The notes below the pieces were generated by a model that had not been told where the DNA came from, searched no databases, and saw only the letters and a list, made by a program, of their open reading frames with translations. This document shows, one piece after another, positions 11,311 to 24,091 of a stretch of DNA of 64,000 bases. Position numbers and translations under genes: made by a program. Source of the stretch: Acridotheres tristis (lineage: Eukaryota; Chordata; Aves; Passeriformes; Sturnidae); contig CM072887.1 in assembly GCA_037013685.1 (NCBI GenBank), positions 53,123,154 through 53,187,153 on the forward strand. Reading direction: 5' to 3'. Positions within the stretch are counted from its first letter, which is position 1. Each line of letters starts with the position of its first letter.

Positions 11311-13093
11311 CTTACTAAAAAGAATTCCAGGATTGACAAATTGGAGAGGCAATGTTGGCAGACTTAAAATGAAGCATTTGTACAGTATATACAGTACTCA
11401 GAGATGTGGAATGGATTCCAATATGAAATGCAGAGATATTTCTTAACATCTTTCTCAAACTTCATGCCAAGATGGTGCCTAATTTTTCTCCTGTCACTCA
11501 CAAACCCCTTTGCATCTGTTGTTTCAACATGTGAACAGTGACCCGGTTCAAGCTGCTGCTAAAATTTGAGTACTAATTAATAAGAGGGAAGCTGGCTGAT
11601 GGATAATTAAGATCAGAGAAGGAAATTCTGGACAATGTATTTGGAAAACTGCACTTGGAAGAAAGATGAAGAGAGGTTTAAGAAAATAAAACCATTTTGA
11701 AATGAGAAGTATTTGCAAAGAGTATCACACATTTTAATCGCCATAAAAAACTCCAATTTTTCATCTTCTTGGGAAACTTCACCATAATCATCCCAGTTGC
11801 TGGACTGGCCTTGTATTGACTCAGTTGCATTACTTCTCCCAAGAGCACATAATAAAAAAGCGAGTTTTAAAGGGCTCTAGCTCACCAGCGTTACTCAGAG
11901 TTGCAAGCTTCTAACAGGTGTAACTGCTAATCTGTTTTTTATCTTCTCTTATTTCTCTATGGCTGAATACAATAGAACAATAATCCAGATTAGAGCTTTC
12001 CACAGAAAAACCACAGTCTCTCTCATACGTAGCCCTACCAAAAAAAAAAAATTGCAATTTTTTTTGTATCTAGAGATTCTTTTGATCTATTGTTTACATC
12101 ACTTTAAAGTATGGTTTCACCAAGAGTATTATCTGACTTTTGTTTTTAACTGTGGGAGATGACTAAGTTAAGAGGAAAAATTTTGGCTATACACACACAA
12201 AAATTACTTTACACTCATCCACATTTTGGTTGACATGTAAAATCATGTAAAGCAATGTTTTTATTCAAAGATATTCACCAGAGGTAAGCTACTAGCCACA
12301 CTTCTCTATGAAATAACCCCAAGAATTTTTTGGCCAATAACCACTGGTCCACACTGCTACACAGATGCTGAAACACATGAAGGTACAATTATCTGAAGGC
12401 ACGAGAAGGGCTCAGGGATTATGGGCATATCACCCCTATTTGCTTGGCCACGTGATATCAGGACAGGCATAGTGCTTTAAAAGAGGATTTTCTGACAGAC
12501 CTGTGTAGCGGACCAACTGCTTATTAAACCATTGTTGCTGCTTCTTGCATAAGTCTCAGGTCCTAAAGAAGAAGGAAAACAAGATCTGAACACATCCATC
12601 ATAAATCCTCAGTAAGTCAAATTAAAGGCAGGAAATCCATTGATCAGTATCACACACAAAGGTCCACACACATACTATAAAAATGCATTTCAGGAGTGAA
12701 AGAAACAAAGATGCTATCAGAAATAAAGATGTTGTATACCTGAACTAAATGACTGGCTCTGTACTTTAATTTTCTTCACTTTCTTGCTTTTAAGTCCTAG
12801 CATTCCATTTTTAAATTTCACTTTCAACAACGATGCCTTGATGGTCACTAAATATTGAATCCCTTTTGAAAGGAGGATAGTTTCTCCTTCTGCAAAGGAT
12901 GGGATCTGGCAGCTAATTCTGCAGTCACATCAATGTGATATTCCTCAGGCATTCCTGAAATCTTCCATCACAGAAAAATATAATTTTGTGTCTGAGCACC
13001 TCATTCCCAAAAGGTAAATGAAAAGAAGAGTTTTAAAATTCTGCTTATCTGATACAAGATCTTATCACGATACAATTGTTACTTCACTTCAAC
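11311..13093. other. Non-coding stretch
   Basis: Continuation of unique-looking AT-rich DNA with TAAT cores near 11575-11610. The only open frame of note (11959-12162) spans short A and T runs and has no support. I see no repeat family. Confidence 0.4.
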
Positions 13094-13781
13094 TTTTTTT
13101 TTTTTTTGGTACTTCTATGTTGCCCAGTGCTTGCTGCCAGGTTGAGGCAGCTGGGTGATATTTTGGCCACGTGTGCCCAACTCAGCAGAAGCAAGGAGCA
13201 AGAATCAGCTGCCTTATCTGAGAGATGAAAGATCCCACCTGTTCTCTGAGAGGCAGAGACTCTGCTTGGCAGAAGGGGATGGATTTCCTCCCTGCTGGCA
13301 GGCAGAGGCTCCTGGGTCACTGCTCCCTCTGCCAGTTTCCATGGCCAAGCTGCAGAGACCTGTCCCACTGCAGCACCTGCTGAGCCCAGCAAGGGACAAG
13401 GGAACCTCAGGTCAGGCTGGCAGAGGAGCAGACCCGGAGATGCTGCAGCCCCGGATCCTGCTGCTCCGCACAGCCTGCAGACAGGCAGCAGGAGAAGGGG
13501 CTCCTGCTGAGCTCCTCTGGCACCCTGTGTGGAGCAGCCCCGGAGGAGAGGCAGAAGCATTGCAGTGTGGGGTTTCATCAGCCTGCCTCATCACCAGAGG
13601 CTCTGAGCAACGTGCCTTTATGTGTAAAGGCAAATCCCTCTTTCCAAGGTTTGAGCAGCCTATAGACAGCAGTTTCCCATGGCCAGGAGGGTTTCCATTT
13701 TCTTCTCCTTTCCTTGAGCACCAAAGTGAGACACTAAAGCACATAATTCATTTTATTTATGCTTCTGTAACTCAGGAATAA
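13094..13781. other. GC-rich patch with overlapping ORFs, coding status doubtful
   Basis: A locally GC-rich segment bounded on the left by 14 T (13094-13107). Plus 13155-13781 is open for 208 codons, and minus 13084-13578 and 13412-13744 are open for 164 and 110 codons. Simultaneous openness on both strands is expected when stop-forming AT-rich codons are rare, so length is poor evidence. The T-run at the left end would be a poly(A) tail if this were a minus-strand retrocopy, but I found no target-site duplication and recognise no parent gene. No signal peptide, domain or catalytic motif is visible. Confidence 0.15.
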
Positions 13782-16700
13782 CTCCTCACAGTCAATAGAA
13801 GATTAAAACAGTGAGCATTGGTCCCTGAGGCATTTGGGCATCTGGGCAAAAGAGATAGAATCTGCAAATAGCACTGTCTCTGAACAAGAGGTTGGCTTTT
13901 TTCCCCATAATAAATATAAATTGAAAATTTATTTATTTACATAATCCTTGTAAAAATTCCATTTGAAACAAATATCACTCTATAATATTGACTGATATGT
14001 TCTATGAGATAAAATGGCTTAATTTGGTCCAAACTTCAAAATTTTATTTTTATTTTGTAATTCAGTTTGTGAACGAGAACTATCAATACCTGTTCGGTGA
14101 AAAATGGTACTTTTTTTCAAAATAACCTACAAATCAGTTTAATTTTTCTCAAATATTTTGATTTCTAGGTGATCTAAATACTACAGTTGCTAGTACCAAC
14201 TTCTTTATACATTTGACTGAAAGATGCTAATGATATAAAGTAGAAAACCTACAAAGGCTATGAAAAAAAATCTTTGCAACAGTTCTGTTCTAGCAGTCTA
14301 CAGCAGGGTGGGCTGGAGGGCGAGGCTAAAACCAAAACTGAAATATTGAAAAATATACACTTGCATTCATTTCAAATAACTACAATTACTTAAGTTTATA
14401 AAGACATGTAATCAAAATATGATTTGGGAGAGGTGTCTTTGCCACTGTAAAAGCCTTTTCTCACTGAAAAACATAATAACAACCACATTTAATGACAATC
14501 AAGATGCAGCTGGATAATGATTTGCTGTGCTCTTTGATAACTATTTCAAGGTGTCAAGGCATTTGAATATCATATTTTCCATGGGAATTTATTCTGCTTT
14601 AACATCGCTGATGCAAAGGTGAGGGTTTTAACCTATTGAGCTGGGTTAAGAACAAAAGGAATGTGTTTGTGTCCAGCATCTGCTGGAAATGAAAGGACTG
14701 TGTACTGCTGGCAGACAGAGCATGGTGAGAGGCAAGTTAGAAAGGAAGGACTGCAGATGTCTCACCCTTTAATGTCAGGGTAATGGAAAGATGAAGAAGT
14801 ATACAGTGGATGTGTTGTTCTGCCCCAATTCTTACCACTCCTCAGGACAGATATTGGGTTTTTTCCCCAGGATTTGGTGGACTGTGGGAAATGACTCGGT
14901 TTAAAGCTGATCTGGATTTCATTCCTGAGAATGACTTAACAGAGTTTCGTTACAGCATCCATCCATAATAATTCATTGTCATTTGAAATTTTGCAGAAAA
15001 AAAGCACATCCCTCAAGACTCAGAAGTTCAATACAAGCCACAAGAACCAGAGGAGACTTGGATGAGAGAGGTTGTGTGATCTTTTAGTTCTCAAAAGTTC
15101 TGTTAATACCTGAAATCTGATTGTTTTCTCACATTATGATTTATTATGCAAGTCTCTCCTACTGTCTACAGTTTGAAGCGTCTTCCTGAGCCCTTTGTCC
15201 CCCACGGCAGTTTGGAAGTGACATCTCTCTCTGAACCAGCTGGGAAGCTTCTCTGTTCTCGTGCTTAAGAGCTAACAGTGTTGTGCCCTCTTCATTGTCT
15301 AAGGGGTAGAAGCACTCATTTTTCCAGATTTGTCCTGATGGAAGGAACAGTTTCTGCTTAGAAATTTATGTATCACCAAGAGCTTGGGGTGAAAAACCCT
15401 TCACTTACTTATTTTCATACATGATTCTCTTAAACACACAGATCTCATCTTCATATCATCTGGGCACAATCATGGATGGCATTAGCCAGACAAAGCACAT
15501 AAATCTGAAGCTACCTATTGCTTTGAAAAGCCTGGGCATTGGTGGTGGATTATTTTCTCTATAACTCGTGCAACCTGCCACAAACAAAATCTGTAAGTAA
15601 TCTTTGGTGTATAACAAAGGATTCTTTGTTTACCGCCAGGAAAGGATTAGCCATTATAAATAAAGGAAAGGTCTGAAAATATACTCAAGGCAGCACAATT
15701 CAGAGGCTTAAAAAAAAAAAAAAAGAGAGAGAAATGGATTTCTGGGAGTTGTGCAAATCTCTTGAAAAATAGCAGACAATTCCCACCTTATGACCCTCCA
15801 CAGGGACAGTGCCCCTGCAGACCAGTATTTAAAAGGGCCTATACAAATATTAAGAATAATGTCATCCTCCTGCCCAGGCAATGTTGTGGAAGGGACTGGA
15901 CCCACAGCTGAGGTCTAATGCAGTGAAGATATTAAGAAGGTGATCAACAAGAGCAGCTCTTCCCTGAAAGGATACATACAGCACTTCTCATTATAAAGTG
16001 GCAGAGCCATGAATTTTCCACCTTCTCTATTCTGCAGTGGGCTATTCCCTGGAGACCTCAACCTGCCAGAGTACCTGCTGGCAGTACCTGGCCTTCCAAG
16101 ACTTACATGCCCTTAAAAGTGTGTGCATGCTGTTGCCAAACTTTTAGGATAAAGTCTGTATTCTTTTACTGTTGTTTAGCATTTCATACAGCAATACAGC
16201 TCCATGCTACAACCACCAGAGAATAAAATCAAACTACTTACTCAGCAGTAATAAAATATAGTAACTTCTGAATATTTTATGACAATGCTTTAGGTGTAAA
16301 ACTTTATCAGAGTCTGTTGCAAAATAATTGCGTTAAGGAAATGAAAAGAACAAGTGGAATATAGCAGGAGAATGGTGCAAATTTAATCATCACTTATTAT
16401 TCTCCACTTTTAAATTTTCTTTTTACCACAGAACTCTGTAACCATTTAGAGACGATTAACATCAGTGTTCCATTAAAAGTTAATTTTTATAATCCATAAA
16501 TATATTTTACAAATAAGCCCTCTCTGTATAGCATACATGAAATAAATTGCCACATTGGCCTGTGCAAAGCAGAAAAGGTCGTACTTGACACACTATGCTG
16601 TAGGGTAGAGGAATAAGACTGGCTTTCCCCCTGAAGCTTAAAATGAATCAGTTCCTGGACTCTGGTGGCACATCCTCCATAACTGTAATGTGCTGACACA

Positions 16701-17023
16701 GCATTATTACTGTTTATCACAACTTAAATGTAGACATCTATGACAAATTTTTGTCTGGTTTTTATGCATTTATCATGACCTTCTGTGCTGGGAACACTTG
16801 GACCATTAGAAGTTTTGCAGGATGTTGTTGCCTAACTGAATTTTTCCACATATTCCTCAAACTTACTTAGAAAGCATATAGTCAAAATATGTACAATTAT
16901 ATTTAAGTAAATTAATGCAAATCAAATCAGAAAAATGCACAGTGAACTATAAATATGTATGGTTGCACTGTAAATTCTTCCTCTCTTTTTAACAAAAATT
17001 ACTTTGTCAAAGGTTTTCTTTAC
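13782..17023. other. Possible intron, no gene seen
   Basis: AT-rich. It contains 15 A at 15710-15724 followed by a short AG run. A good plus-strand donor (AAAATCT before GTAAGTAA near 15592) and a minus-strand donor (ATAA before GTAAGTG near 15405-15410) exist, but neither has a convincing partner acceptor with an open frame. Confidence 0.4.
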
Positions 17024-17130
17024 CTTCCTGTTCTTGCAGAATTCTTTTCTGTTGTCTTCTCTTTTTGTGATTCAGCTTTTCTGCTCTTCTCCTCAGAGAT
17101 CTTTTCAATTCTTGGATCTTCTCTGTTTCT
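17024..17130 (-). CDS. Candidate internal exon, charged or coiled-coil protein
   Basis: The best-formed exon in the window. On the minus strand it is preceded by a long T-rich tract ending AAATCAG and followed by AAG before GTAAAG, both good splice sites. It is 107 bases and purine-rich. Two frames are open. One reads ETEKIQELKRSLRRRAEKLN and ends QEQE, with hydrophobic residues at 3-4-7 spacing (I5, L8, L12, L19), as in a coiled coil. The other is Lys/Glu-rich (IEKISEEKSRKAESQKEK) and is the one that joins in phase with the ATG exon at 18347-18412 and the terminal exon at 9958-10024. Purine-rich DNA gives charged residues in either frame, so composition cannot decide. No family match is claimed. 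Confidence 0.4.
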
Positions 17131-18346
17131 CTGATTTAATGAAGATAAGAAAAAATAAAACCTCAAACCTTAATTAGTTTGGCAAGATATTCACACTGAA
17201 TGCTCTTTATCAGCATGATTGGATTAATAATAAAGTTCATTAGCAAAGTATTTGTGCTTCAATTATTTTATTTGTTTTTACAGACAGTGCCATCATTAAG
17301 ATTCAGAGCTAACAGTCAGAGGAAAGCCACAGGACAGATAGAGAAGGTTTGTCAGTTGTTCTGTGTGCAGAAACAAACTTCACACTAGTATGACCCCCTG
17401 TGTTCAGGCAGACATCCAATGGTCTATTTCAGAGGTGAAAATATTCAAAGTGTGTGGTAGATCCAAGGGTTCTGCCAGAGCCCAGAAGGCGTGGTGTGAG
17501 CAGCTCCAATACAGTCCAATAGCTGAAGAGTTCCTCCTTTCCTTTCTCCTCTCTTGTGGAGGTAAAATATTTGCTTTCCCCAGTCACACTCATTTCTCTA
17601 CTTGCAGCAAGAGCTTGGTTTATGCTACTTTATGGAACTGTGCTTTATACAGCACATCCCCAAACATTTTCAAACTCAAACTGTTTAGCAGCTGTAAGAA
17701 CTGTTCTTCACCTGTAAGAGCAGCTCATGTCTGGTCCACTGCCTTACCATCTAAACAATAATCATGTATTCAATTTTATTCAAAGTAAGATCTGAAACAG
17801 CTGCTGAGACCAGTATAGAGTGGTGCAGGTCTTTTACCTTTGAGTAAATTCTACAAGTAGCCTGAATTGTATGTAACTGACCTCTGAAGATGTTTTCACA
17901 TTTAGATAAAATACTTATCCCAGTAATGTGAAGCAACATACCAATAATAGAAAAGCTTCTTTAGTTAGAAAGTACTTCATTGCCTAAATAATGAAATTTG
18001 CCTCAATCTGTTAAAACCTACTGACTACATCTGCCTGGTCAACACTGTCATATTGCACTAATTTGCAAATACACACCACAATTAAATATCTTCTTCCTTC
18101 TGCCAGTGGCAGGAACGGTGCTTGACTTGCAGGTATTGCTGTTTGCAGCCTCCCAGCTGCACTGCCCAGCCCTATGACACACCCTTGTTAGAGGATGACT
18201 GCACAAACACAGTCCCTTCCTTTCCCACTGCTGCTGGCCCCAGCAGCCCCTGTCACCCATCCTCTGCACACCACTGGGAAGGGTTTTTGTGGAGGATAAT
18301 GTCATAACTTTGAAGGAGGCTTTGATGGTGCCTTTGATTTCCTTAC
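17131..18346. other. Possible intron, no gene seen
   Basis: Intervening sequence in the proposed minus-strand model. The plus-strand ORF 17363-17761 (132 codons) has no splice or promoter context, and a Cys/Ser/Phe-rich composition typical of chance frames. Confidence 0.4.
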
Positions 18347-18412
18347 CCTCCCTTGGGGTTCCTTAAGGACAGGACTCTCTGAGGGCATGGGTGTGCTCTT
18401 GGGTAACCCCAT
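18347..18412 (-). CDS. Candidate first coding exon
   Basis: On the minus strand an ATG sits in ACCATGG, a strong Kozak context, and is the first Met after an in-frame TGA 27 bases upstream. It is followed by 22 open codons (MGLPKSTPMPSESPVLKEPQ, then Gly-Arg) ending exactly at a strong donor, AGG before GTAAGG, in phase 0. Joined to 17024-17130 and 9958-10024 it gives 240 bases, 79 residues plus a stop. The protein would be Lys/Arg/Glu/Ser-rich, with no signal peptide or membrane segment. The start is chosen on Kozak context alone. No promoter is visible just upstream, so a 5' UTR exon further right is likely if the gene is real. Confidence 0.25.
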
Positions 18413-19017
18413 GGTTACTTTGGCATGTGATAAAAGTCAATTTAATTCCTACTTCTTCAGGCTTCAGAGCCTCCTGGCTAATCTGCTAATTGGGTTGGAG
18501 AAGAGGGGGGAGGAAGTGGACAAAAAGGAAGTGGTGATGAGAGAGGGTGACAACCCATTGCTGTTGGGAGTAGTAACAGGTCCATAGAGGAGCAGGTCTT
18601 TCAAAAGGCTTCTGAAGGGTCAAGGTTTTCTCTGACCTGTTCTAACCGCATAAGAATTTCAGCCTGTCTGAATAATTTCTGGTCATTCGCTGTGTTTTAA
18701 GAGAGCCAAAGTAAAATTCCCCAAGCCCTAACAAAATGTTGCCTCTCTGTCACAAGTTATGCAGTCATCTATATCAGTTCTCTAGTTTCTCCTATTTCCA
18801 AATCAACATTTTATTATAATTAATGTGCTATTGTACTTTTAAATATCATTTATAAATATGCATAAACTGAAATAATCTGAAGCAGAAAGAAATTCGGAGT
18901 GAAAACATTATGAAACCTATGCTCTTCAATATAAAATATTATAATATAAACATATTGCACATAATTACATGTAATGACAAATGTGTCTCTGTGTGGTATG
19001 ATTAGTGCTGCTGTAAC

Positions 19018-19040
19018 AAAAGAAGAAAGAAGAAGAAGAT
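19018..19040. repeat. Short (GAA)n-like purine tract
   Basis: An imperfect run of AGA/GAA units on the plus strand, about 23 bases. Too short to suggest a triplex-forming expansion. Confidence 0.7.
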
Positions 19041-22000
19041 ATCACTCTAGCTGTCAGCTATGTCAGAAAATAAATACAGATGAAGCATTTCTCTCACCCT
19101 TATTCTATTTTCTCATTAAATAATCACTAGAAACTAACCAACAACTTGTATTTAGCTACAGAGTTACATATATCCAAAAAGGAAACATAAATTACAATCA
19201 CCCTTGCCTCTTTGCGGGGACAATGAGCAGGATTCAGGTTAATGTATGTCATCGACACAAAGAACATGTGCAAAATGACTTGTCAACTTCACAAAGAGCA
19301 GGGGAGTTTTGCTGGAATTATTTAGAAACCAGACAAAAAATTATGCTGTGAACATGTCTTCAAAGATTATTCTTATGGGGAGACCTAGAAAATTGTTGAA
19401 GAAGAATCAAATCTAAATTGTATTAAACAAAACCAAGATTTTGAGTTGCTCTTATCAGAAATTTCACTTTCTGATTATTATTTCACAAGACACTTTCTGA
19501 GAATATACAAGTATGAAACACCTTTGTTAGAAAACCTCTGAAAGAGTCCTGAAAAATCAGAACAATTAGCATGGAGAAAATGATGTAAATTTGGCCAGAA
19601 TATTTTAACAAACATTTCAGAAACCTCTGCAAAATTTCTCCCGCCCTGCTTGGAGAAAAACATCCACCAATCTGAGAGCAAACAACGAGCTCCCATGCTC
19701 TGGTGGGATGGGAGAGGGCAAAGTGAGGTCATGTAAACCACTCCAAGCAAAGTAGGTGAGTGCACTAACCAGTGAACTGTTGGCAAATGAATGATGGCCC
19801 CATCTTGCTGCCTCATTTTTGTAAGAAGTCTCTAAAGGTCTCATTTTTATCCAAACATGTAACAACACCAAGTTCTAAAGCTTTGCTTTCTCATAGAATA
19901 GAAGTTTTATTTTCTGGACAGCTTGGACATAGAGCATCTAACACCAAGTGCTGAGATGAATCTAAATGTCCTAAATGGAAATTGGATGATTAAAAATGAT
20001 ATCTTGGAATAGGCATGAAGTTACCTTGGAGCAGATGTAAAGTGCATTTTAAGAAATACAAGCAACCATACACGTGTCCAGTCCTAGCCCTGCATTATAT
20101 TCCAAGCCTTCCAGACTGTTCAGGAGCACTTATGAAATACAAGCATTAAATCTGTTGCCAACTACTCACCCAGAGTGGAACAGGAAAAAATACTCTGTGC
20201 TTCCTTCCACATAAAACAGTTACTGTGACAGTATAAGCCAGTAAATGGTAAACAGAAATATAAAGGTAGGCCAAATTTGTCTTGGCACACATAAAAGTAA
20301 TTCAAGTAAATGTAGGACCCACCTGTAAGTCTAAGTTTACTGCTGGCTAAATGTCCACAGTAATTTTCTTCAGACATGAAAAATGTACACTGTCTTTTTG
20401 AAACTGTAGACTGAAGCAAGGTTCTTCTGTAATTACTAACACAGTAATAGACATTTTCTCGCTCTCAACACCACTGAATTGTGGAAAAAAGTACCAATCT
20501 AAGAAATATTCTGAGGGAATTATACATCCCCCCTCTCCCTCTATCTTCCTTTACTTTTTTTTCAAAGAAAATTAAGTAACTCATGAAGGGTCAAATGAAT
20601 ATCAATTAAGAACACACACTCTTTTTCTCTGCACACAAAAGATAAATTACCAGAAAGCAATATTTACTACAGTGCATTCTTTCCCATAAGAACCCTTGAT
20701 TTTGCCAGAACTGAAATATGCTTATCATCTGCCTAAAAATTCACATCGTTTTACGTGAAATCAAAATATTATGTGAGTGATAGCTCCTGCAAACAGAGAG
20801 CTCAGCCTTGTGACAATGAGGTCAAAGGGGAATGAGGAGATTTTCAGATGAGAAGAAGGACCTTCCCAATGTCAGAGCATCTCTTTACCCCCAGATGCCG
20901 GGAGCTCTCCTCTATCTCCTGTTAGCTTTTTACCTTCTCCTCATTTCCCAAAATGACCCTTTCTTTTGCTCCCCCTGAGGGAAGAGGAGCAAGAATGCTT
21001 GGGATGAGTGAGGTTGAGCCTTGTGTGCTTGGGTGACAAAATTCATTGTTCTAGAGTGACAGACCACTCGGCACAGGATGGGATGCTGACTGAACCTGGA
21101 TTTCAGCTTTGAACTCTTACATGAGGTCTATGGTACCAGATACAGTTTAAAACAAGCCAAGATAGGACTGATTTGTCTTTTTTGTGGAACCCTTCCTTTG
21201 TTGAATGCTCATCCTCTCCAACTGGTACCCAAGCCTACAGTAAACAGATTCACTGAGCTATGGCAGGAACTAATGGTGAAACCACTGGCCAGAAATCCTT
21301 AACTTTGACAGAGGAAGGCAGTACCTCCCTGGTAATCCAATTGCTTTTGCTGGGGAAAGAATGGAGGGTATTGGAAAACTAAGGCCTCTTCTGCATCATT
21401 ATTTCTTTTTTACAGTAAGCAAGAGTGAACAGGAAGTCATGAGTCTTCTTTCAAACAAAATTACTTGAAGCAGTTTCAGTTTATTCTAGCCAAAAGAAAA
21501 AGGTATCAAAAGAGGCTGAGTCAACCTTATTGATTTTTGGCCAGTCTAGCACTGCTCTAAAAGCAGGGTTGGCTGGAGTTCCACATTCCCACTTACAGCC
21601 TGGGCTTCAGAATTACTCTGCAAGCAATAAAGCAAGAATATTTTCATAGTCCGAGTCAGAAACCTTTACTGTACAGGGAGTGCCACGGGTGCATCCTCCA
21701 AAAGCACAGGCAGAAAAACCCTTGCAGTGACAGCCAGTTTCTCCTTTGCTTTGTGATAAACTGCTGGCTTCTGATAAAAGCTGCAGCATCTCAGCACACA
21801 ATCATCTTGCCATTACAAATACTCCGAGGACAAGCAGGGCTGTATTCTACAAAGATCTTGTTTCTTGTAAGTCAGACTCAGCTCTAAAGCCTACAGCAAT
21901 CTCAGACCTCTGGGATCCTTTGTTTATTCTTAATTGGCTTTTAAGATCTGAGAGAACAATTTCAGAATGTCACTTTTAGTCAATGCAAGGCTCACATTTC

Positions 22001-23704
22001 TCAGTCCCTTTTGTTTGTGTCATGATCTTCTAAATTTTTTAGTAATTCCATTCTGGATTATAGGCTTAAAGTGGCCATTTTGGAAAATTCAACTTCAACA
22101 TTTTATTTAGAATGTACTGTGGAAAAAAAAAGTAGACTTTTAAATGCACTCTTTGTAGACAGCTTTACTTGAAGCAGATATTCTGGGAGGAGATTTCAAG
22201 CATCTAGCTTTATCACTAACTTAAAATGTTATTTTATATTAGATCTGTTTTAAACTCTTCTGAAAATTAAATTTGAGTACCAACAAAGCCAACTATGAGG
22301 CGTCCTAGAGCAGGAAAATACTGCAATGCTGCAATGCTGGAGCACACAAGTCTCCACTCAGCCTTGTTTTCCATCATAGCTGCAATTGAGATTCACTGAG
22401 TGGAAAAGCCTGGAAACACTGCAGTAGGCAGGTGCACAAGGTAAGCTTCTCCTCTTAACTCACTTACTAGAGACCACCAAATCCTACCAGCCACAGGACT
22501 TTCACAACATTCAAAAATATTAGCTTTAACTCTTCTACTGGGTATTTTTTTCACTTGTTAATGTCATTTGTTTGTGGCTTGTTATGTTTGGTGTTTGCAG
22601 AGCTTTCATAATTTATTGCCTGATTATGCCACTGAATAGCATACACAACTCTTATTGACTTCAAGGGGAGTTTCACACAGAGAACATGGCAATATAACAC
22701 AACACTTCTAAAGTACTTCCTATAACTATTCATGACTTTGTCTACATTGGTGTTAAGATGTAAACTGAAGAATGGAAAATTATTCCCAGTAATACCTTTT
22801 GTCATACTCTGTGTATTATGAAGAGAATAAGAATTTGCAATATTATGGTTCCTACCAGAACAGGAGAAAGCAAATAATTTGCTGGTAAAGCTGGCCAGAT
22901 AGAAATCTATATGAAAAAGTCTTGGCACACATAAAATTCAGCAATAACTGAACAAAACTGATCAATAAATGGGAAATTGCAGGCACTGAGAAATCTCCAG
23001 GAAGAATAAGTGATTGTTAAGCAATCTTCTGACAGTATGCTGCAAGCAGTCAGGTAAATTCGTAGTCAAATATCCCCAGTTCCCTGCTGAACATAGGATG
23101 ATGGCTAAAGTCAGAGCATCAGACAGCAGTTTAAATGGTTGAGACCCTCTGTTCACAAAGGTAATTATTGCTTATTTGCTGCATTGAACATTAAACTAGC
23201 TCCAAGGAAGGCTGTCCACCAACATATGAACATATAAATCCAGAGGAGAATCAATATCAGGGCTCAGAAAATGTCCCAGTTGAACTCATCTGCCTGGCAA
23301 TCTAGAATCTTTACTGACAAAGAGGCGACCAGGAAGAAGAACAAAATTGATTTCCAAAATTATTATAACACCTCCAGAAGAGAGATTTCTGAATAATCTT
23401 CCAATACTTATTAATAGTCCATTTCTTTGGAGGACAAAAAGTGATTTACAAAGGTGTCATTAGAGGATGAAGACCTAGTGGCTTGCCCCCCAAAACCTGT
23501 CATAAGGACCTTGTGAAAATGATGGTTCGATAAGAGAGGGAGGGAAAGAGATATAGCTCAATATATATATGAACTGTAAGCAGCAAAGACTCATGTTTTC
23601 TTACCATTGATGAGAAACTAACTGCATTTTGTTGGAGAACTAAGATGGCATCTAAATTATTCCAAAATAATTTTTTTTCTTTGCTGTTAGCTTTGGTTTA
23701 AAGA

Positions 23705-23737
23705 TACTCAATTCAGATACTCAATCTGAATTGAGTA
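23705..23737. repeat. Perfect inverted repeat (hairpin)
   Basis: Two 14-base arms, TACTCAATTCAGAT and ATCTGAATTGAGTA, separated by the five bases ACTCA. The loop and part of the first arm also form a direct repeat (GATACTCAAT twice), a pattern typical of a quasi-palindrome completed by template switching during replication. There is no T-run after it and no ORF around it, so nothing suggests a terminator. Confidence 0.85.
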
Positions 23738-24091
23738 GGATCAATTGAGGAAAAAAAATCTGAAGGGCAAAATCTCTTCTTTACCACACGCAATGATCAT
23801 AGAGGACAACAAAGCAAAAAATACTTCAATCAAAACCAAAGCAAGTATAACTTGGAAGTGTCATCAAATGTAAGCCTTTTCAAATCCTCCCATCGAAGAG
23901 AAGTGTATTCACAATAGGCAATACACCTATCTTTGCAAGGATAAGAGTAAATCCACAAAAAATAGATTCCTGGCTCAGGAGATCTTTGCAGACAAAGTGA
24001 ATTTCAGTGGAGATTAGAAAACCAGCTTTAGAGACAATTCAGACTGTGTGAGATGTCAAACTAGGAAAATCATATTCCTAATTTTGTATTC

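Larger units (their letters stand above)
18413..24091. other. Non-coding stretch, no gene seen
   Basis: AT-rich, with short open frames on both strands and no convincing exon. An 18-base word (GTCTTGGCACACATAAAA) occurs at 20279-20296 and again at 22919-22936 with unrelated flanks. The minus ORF 21613-21801 ends in a segment with several Cys but lacks a donor or start context. Confidence 0.4.

Noticed and set aside
22551..22928. 125-codon minus ORF
   Set aside because: AT-rich chance frame with no donor, acceptor or poly(A) context.
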